22,733 nt of DNA, taken from positions 1-22,733 of the forward strand of contig JAAMPI010000936.1 in the NCBI GenBank assembly GCA_013054445.1, in the 5' to 3' direction. Made by a program: the position numbers and the translations under genes. Shown piece by piece: positions 22,185 to 22,733 of this stretch. Position 1 is the first letter of the stretch, and every line of letters starts with the position of its first letter. The notes under the pieces were generated by a model. That model did not search any database, was not told the DNA's origin, and saw only the letters and a list, made by a program, of their open reading frames with translations. This stretch comes from Cudoniella acicularis (Eukaryota; Ascomycota; Leotiomycetes; Helotiales; Helotiaceae).

Positions 22185-22341
22185 GCCATTGCGCTTCGGG
22201 TCCCTTTCATCTTCATCCCATTCTCAATCACTTCTCTATTCCGCGTCTTCTTCCATTCACCTCAGCTGGTCTGTGAGATATTCATCCACTCTTTACATTG
22301 CATTTTAATAATATCAACCGACCCATCCACTCCTTATCATC

Positions 22342-22733
22342 ATGCGTTTCTCAACTGCTTCGTTGATTCTGGCCTATGTCGCCGCCATTGCCGTTCAGGC
22401 CGCCCCAGTTGGCGAGTCTGGAGCCGGTGACTTGGTGATGCGATCTGTTGACGTTGCAAACCTTCCTGTTCGCGCTTTGGGAGACTTCGAGATTGAAGAG
22501 CGAGACCCCAAGAAGTAAGTGTCGAGTTGACTGGGTTGATAAGTCAATTTGCTAACGATTCTCTAGGAAGAAGGGAAAGAAGGCCAAGGCCGCCGCCCGT
22601 GACCTCGACTTCGAAATTGAGGAGCGTGACCCAAAGAAGTAAGTCAGCTAGTCGTCATACATGGTCTTCCATGCTAATAACCCATTAGGAAGAAGGGCAA
22701 GAAGGCCAAGGCAGCTGCCCGAGACATTGAAGA
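22342..22733 (+). CDS. Secreted repeat precursor, one 24-residue unit per exon (partial)
   Basis: Exons are 22342-22514, 22567-22638 and 22689 to the window edge. Both introns (52 and 50 bp) start with GTAAGT, have branch sites GCTAAC and GCTAAT, and split a Lys codon in phase 2. The signal peptide is MRFSTASLILAYVAAIAVQA. After a short leader comes a 24-residue unit starting DFEIEERDPKKKKGKKAKAA and ending ARDL; it recurs from residue 72, ending ARDI, and the window stops after a third unit begins (D-I-E). Exon 2 is exactly 72 nt. The repeats contain polybasic stretches that a Golgi kexin could cut, leaving acidic peptides of about 17 residues. Architecture resembles fungal Kex2-processed repeat peptides and dikaritin-type RiPP precursors, but the unit itself is not one I know. 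The last exon is cut by the window, so total repeat number and stop are unknown. Confidence 0.85.

Larger units (their letters stand above)
20300..22341. promoter_or_regulatory. Two-kilobase gene-free upstream region of the repeat precursor
   Basis: No convincing gene on either strand. Structures seen are a 10-bp tandem repeat (20685-20717), a 9-bp inverted repeat (21159-21177), overlapping inverted repeats with an AGGGTTA core (21558-21611), a TATAAA at 22179 and a pyrimidine-rich leader (about 22195-22340). ORFs of 60-97 codons here look random. The length suggests a large regulatory region for the gene starting at 22342. Confidence 0.5.

Noticed and set aside
1..22733. tRNA, rRNA or CRISPR features
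   Set aside because: No cloverleaf with A- and B-box consensus, rRNA segment or regularly spaced repeats was recognised on reading. A tRNAscan or Rfam search would be decisive.

Overview
The window looks like nuclear DNA of a filamentous ascomycete (Pezizomycotina). The reasons are many short introns (46-93 nt) with GTAAGT-like donors and CTAAC/CTAAT branch sites, a Zn2Cys6 regulator with a fungal middle-homology region, a HET-domain gene, a GPI-anchored Crh-type wall enzyme, and small secreted proteins. A class-level assignment (Leotiomycetes would fit) is only a guess. Gene density is low: about five confident intact genes in 22.7 kb, with long intergenic stretches and at least three decayed genes.

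Layout. 1-852: repeat-bearing, gene-poor flank. 853-2066 (-): Crh-family GH16 transglycosylase, three exons. 3706-5811 (-): Zn2Cys6 transcription factor, three exons. 5812-9531: 3.7 kb shared upstream region of the regulator and the divergent HET gene, with one speculative two-exon ORF. 9532-11751 (+): HET-domain protein, two exons. 12766-14148 (-): disrupted gene for a Ser/Thr-rich single-pass membrane protein; the pieces lie in different frames, with the breaks at an (AT)6 and a C9 run plus one in-frame stop. 14342-15978 (+): type-B carboxylesterase pseudogene. 16857-17258 (+): small four-cysteine secreted protein (effector-like), followed at 17705 by a decayed tandem copy. 18638-20299 (+): membrane-associated alpha/beta hydrolase, three exons. 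20300-22341: gene-free upstream region. 22342-end (+): start of a secreted, repeat-per-exon precursor, cut by the window edge.

The most interesting item is the right-edge gene. It has a signal peptide and then a 24-residue unit, with acidic and polybasic halves, repeated almost exactly. Each unit is encoded by its own 72-nt exon between phase-2 introns of about 50 bp. The repeats differ mostly at synonymous sites, so the protein unit appears to be under selection. This is the layout expected of a precursor cut into several copies of a small peptide (a Kex2-processed repeat peptide or a fungal RiPP), but I do not recognise the peptide itself. The other genes do not form an obvious pathway. The 9.5-18.1 kb part mixes a self/non-self (HET) gene, dead genes and an effector-like tandem duplication, which is typical of a fast-evolving accessory region.
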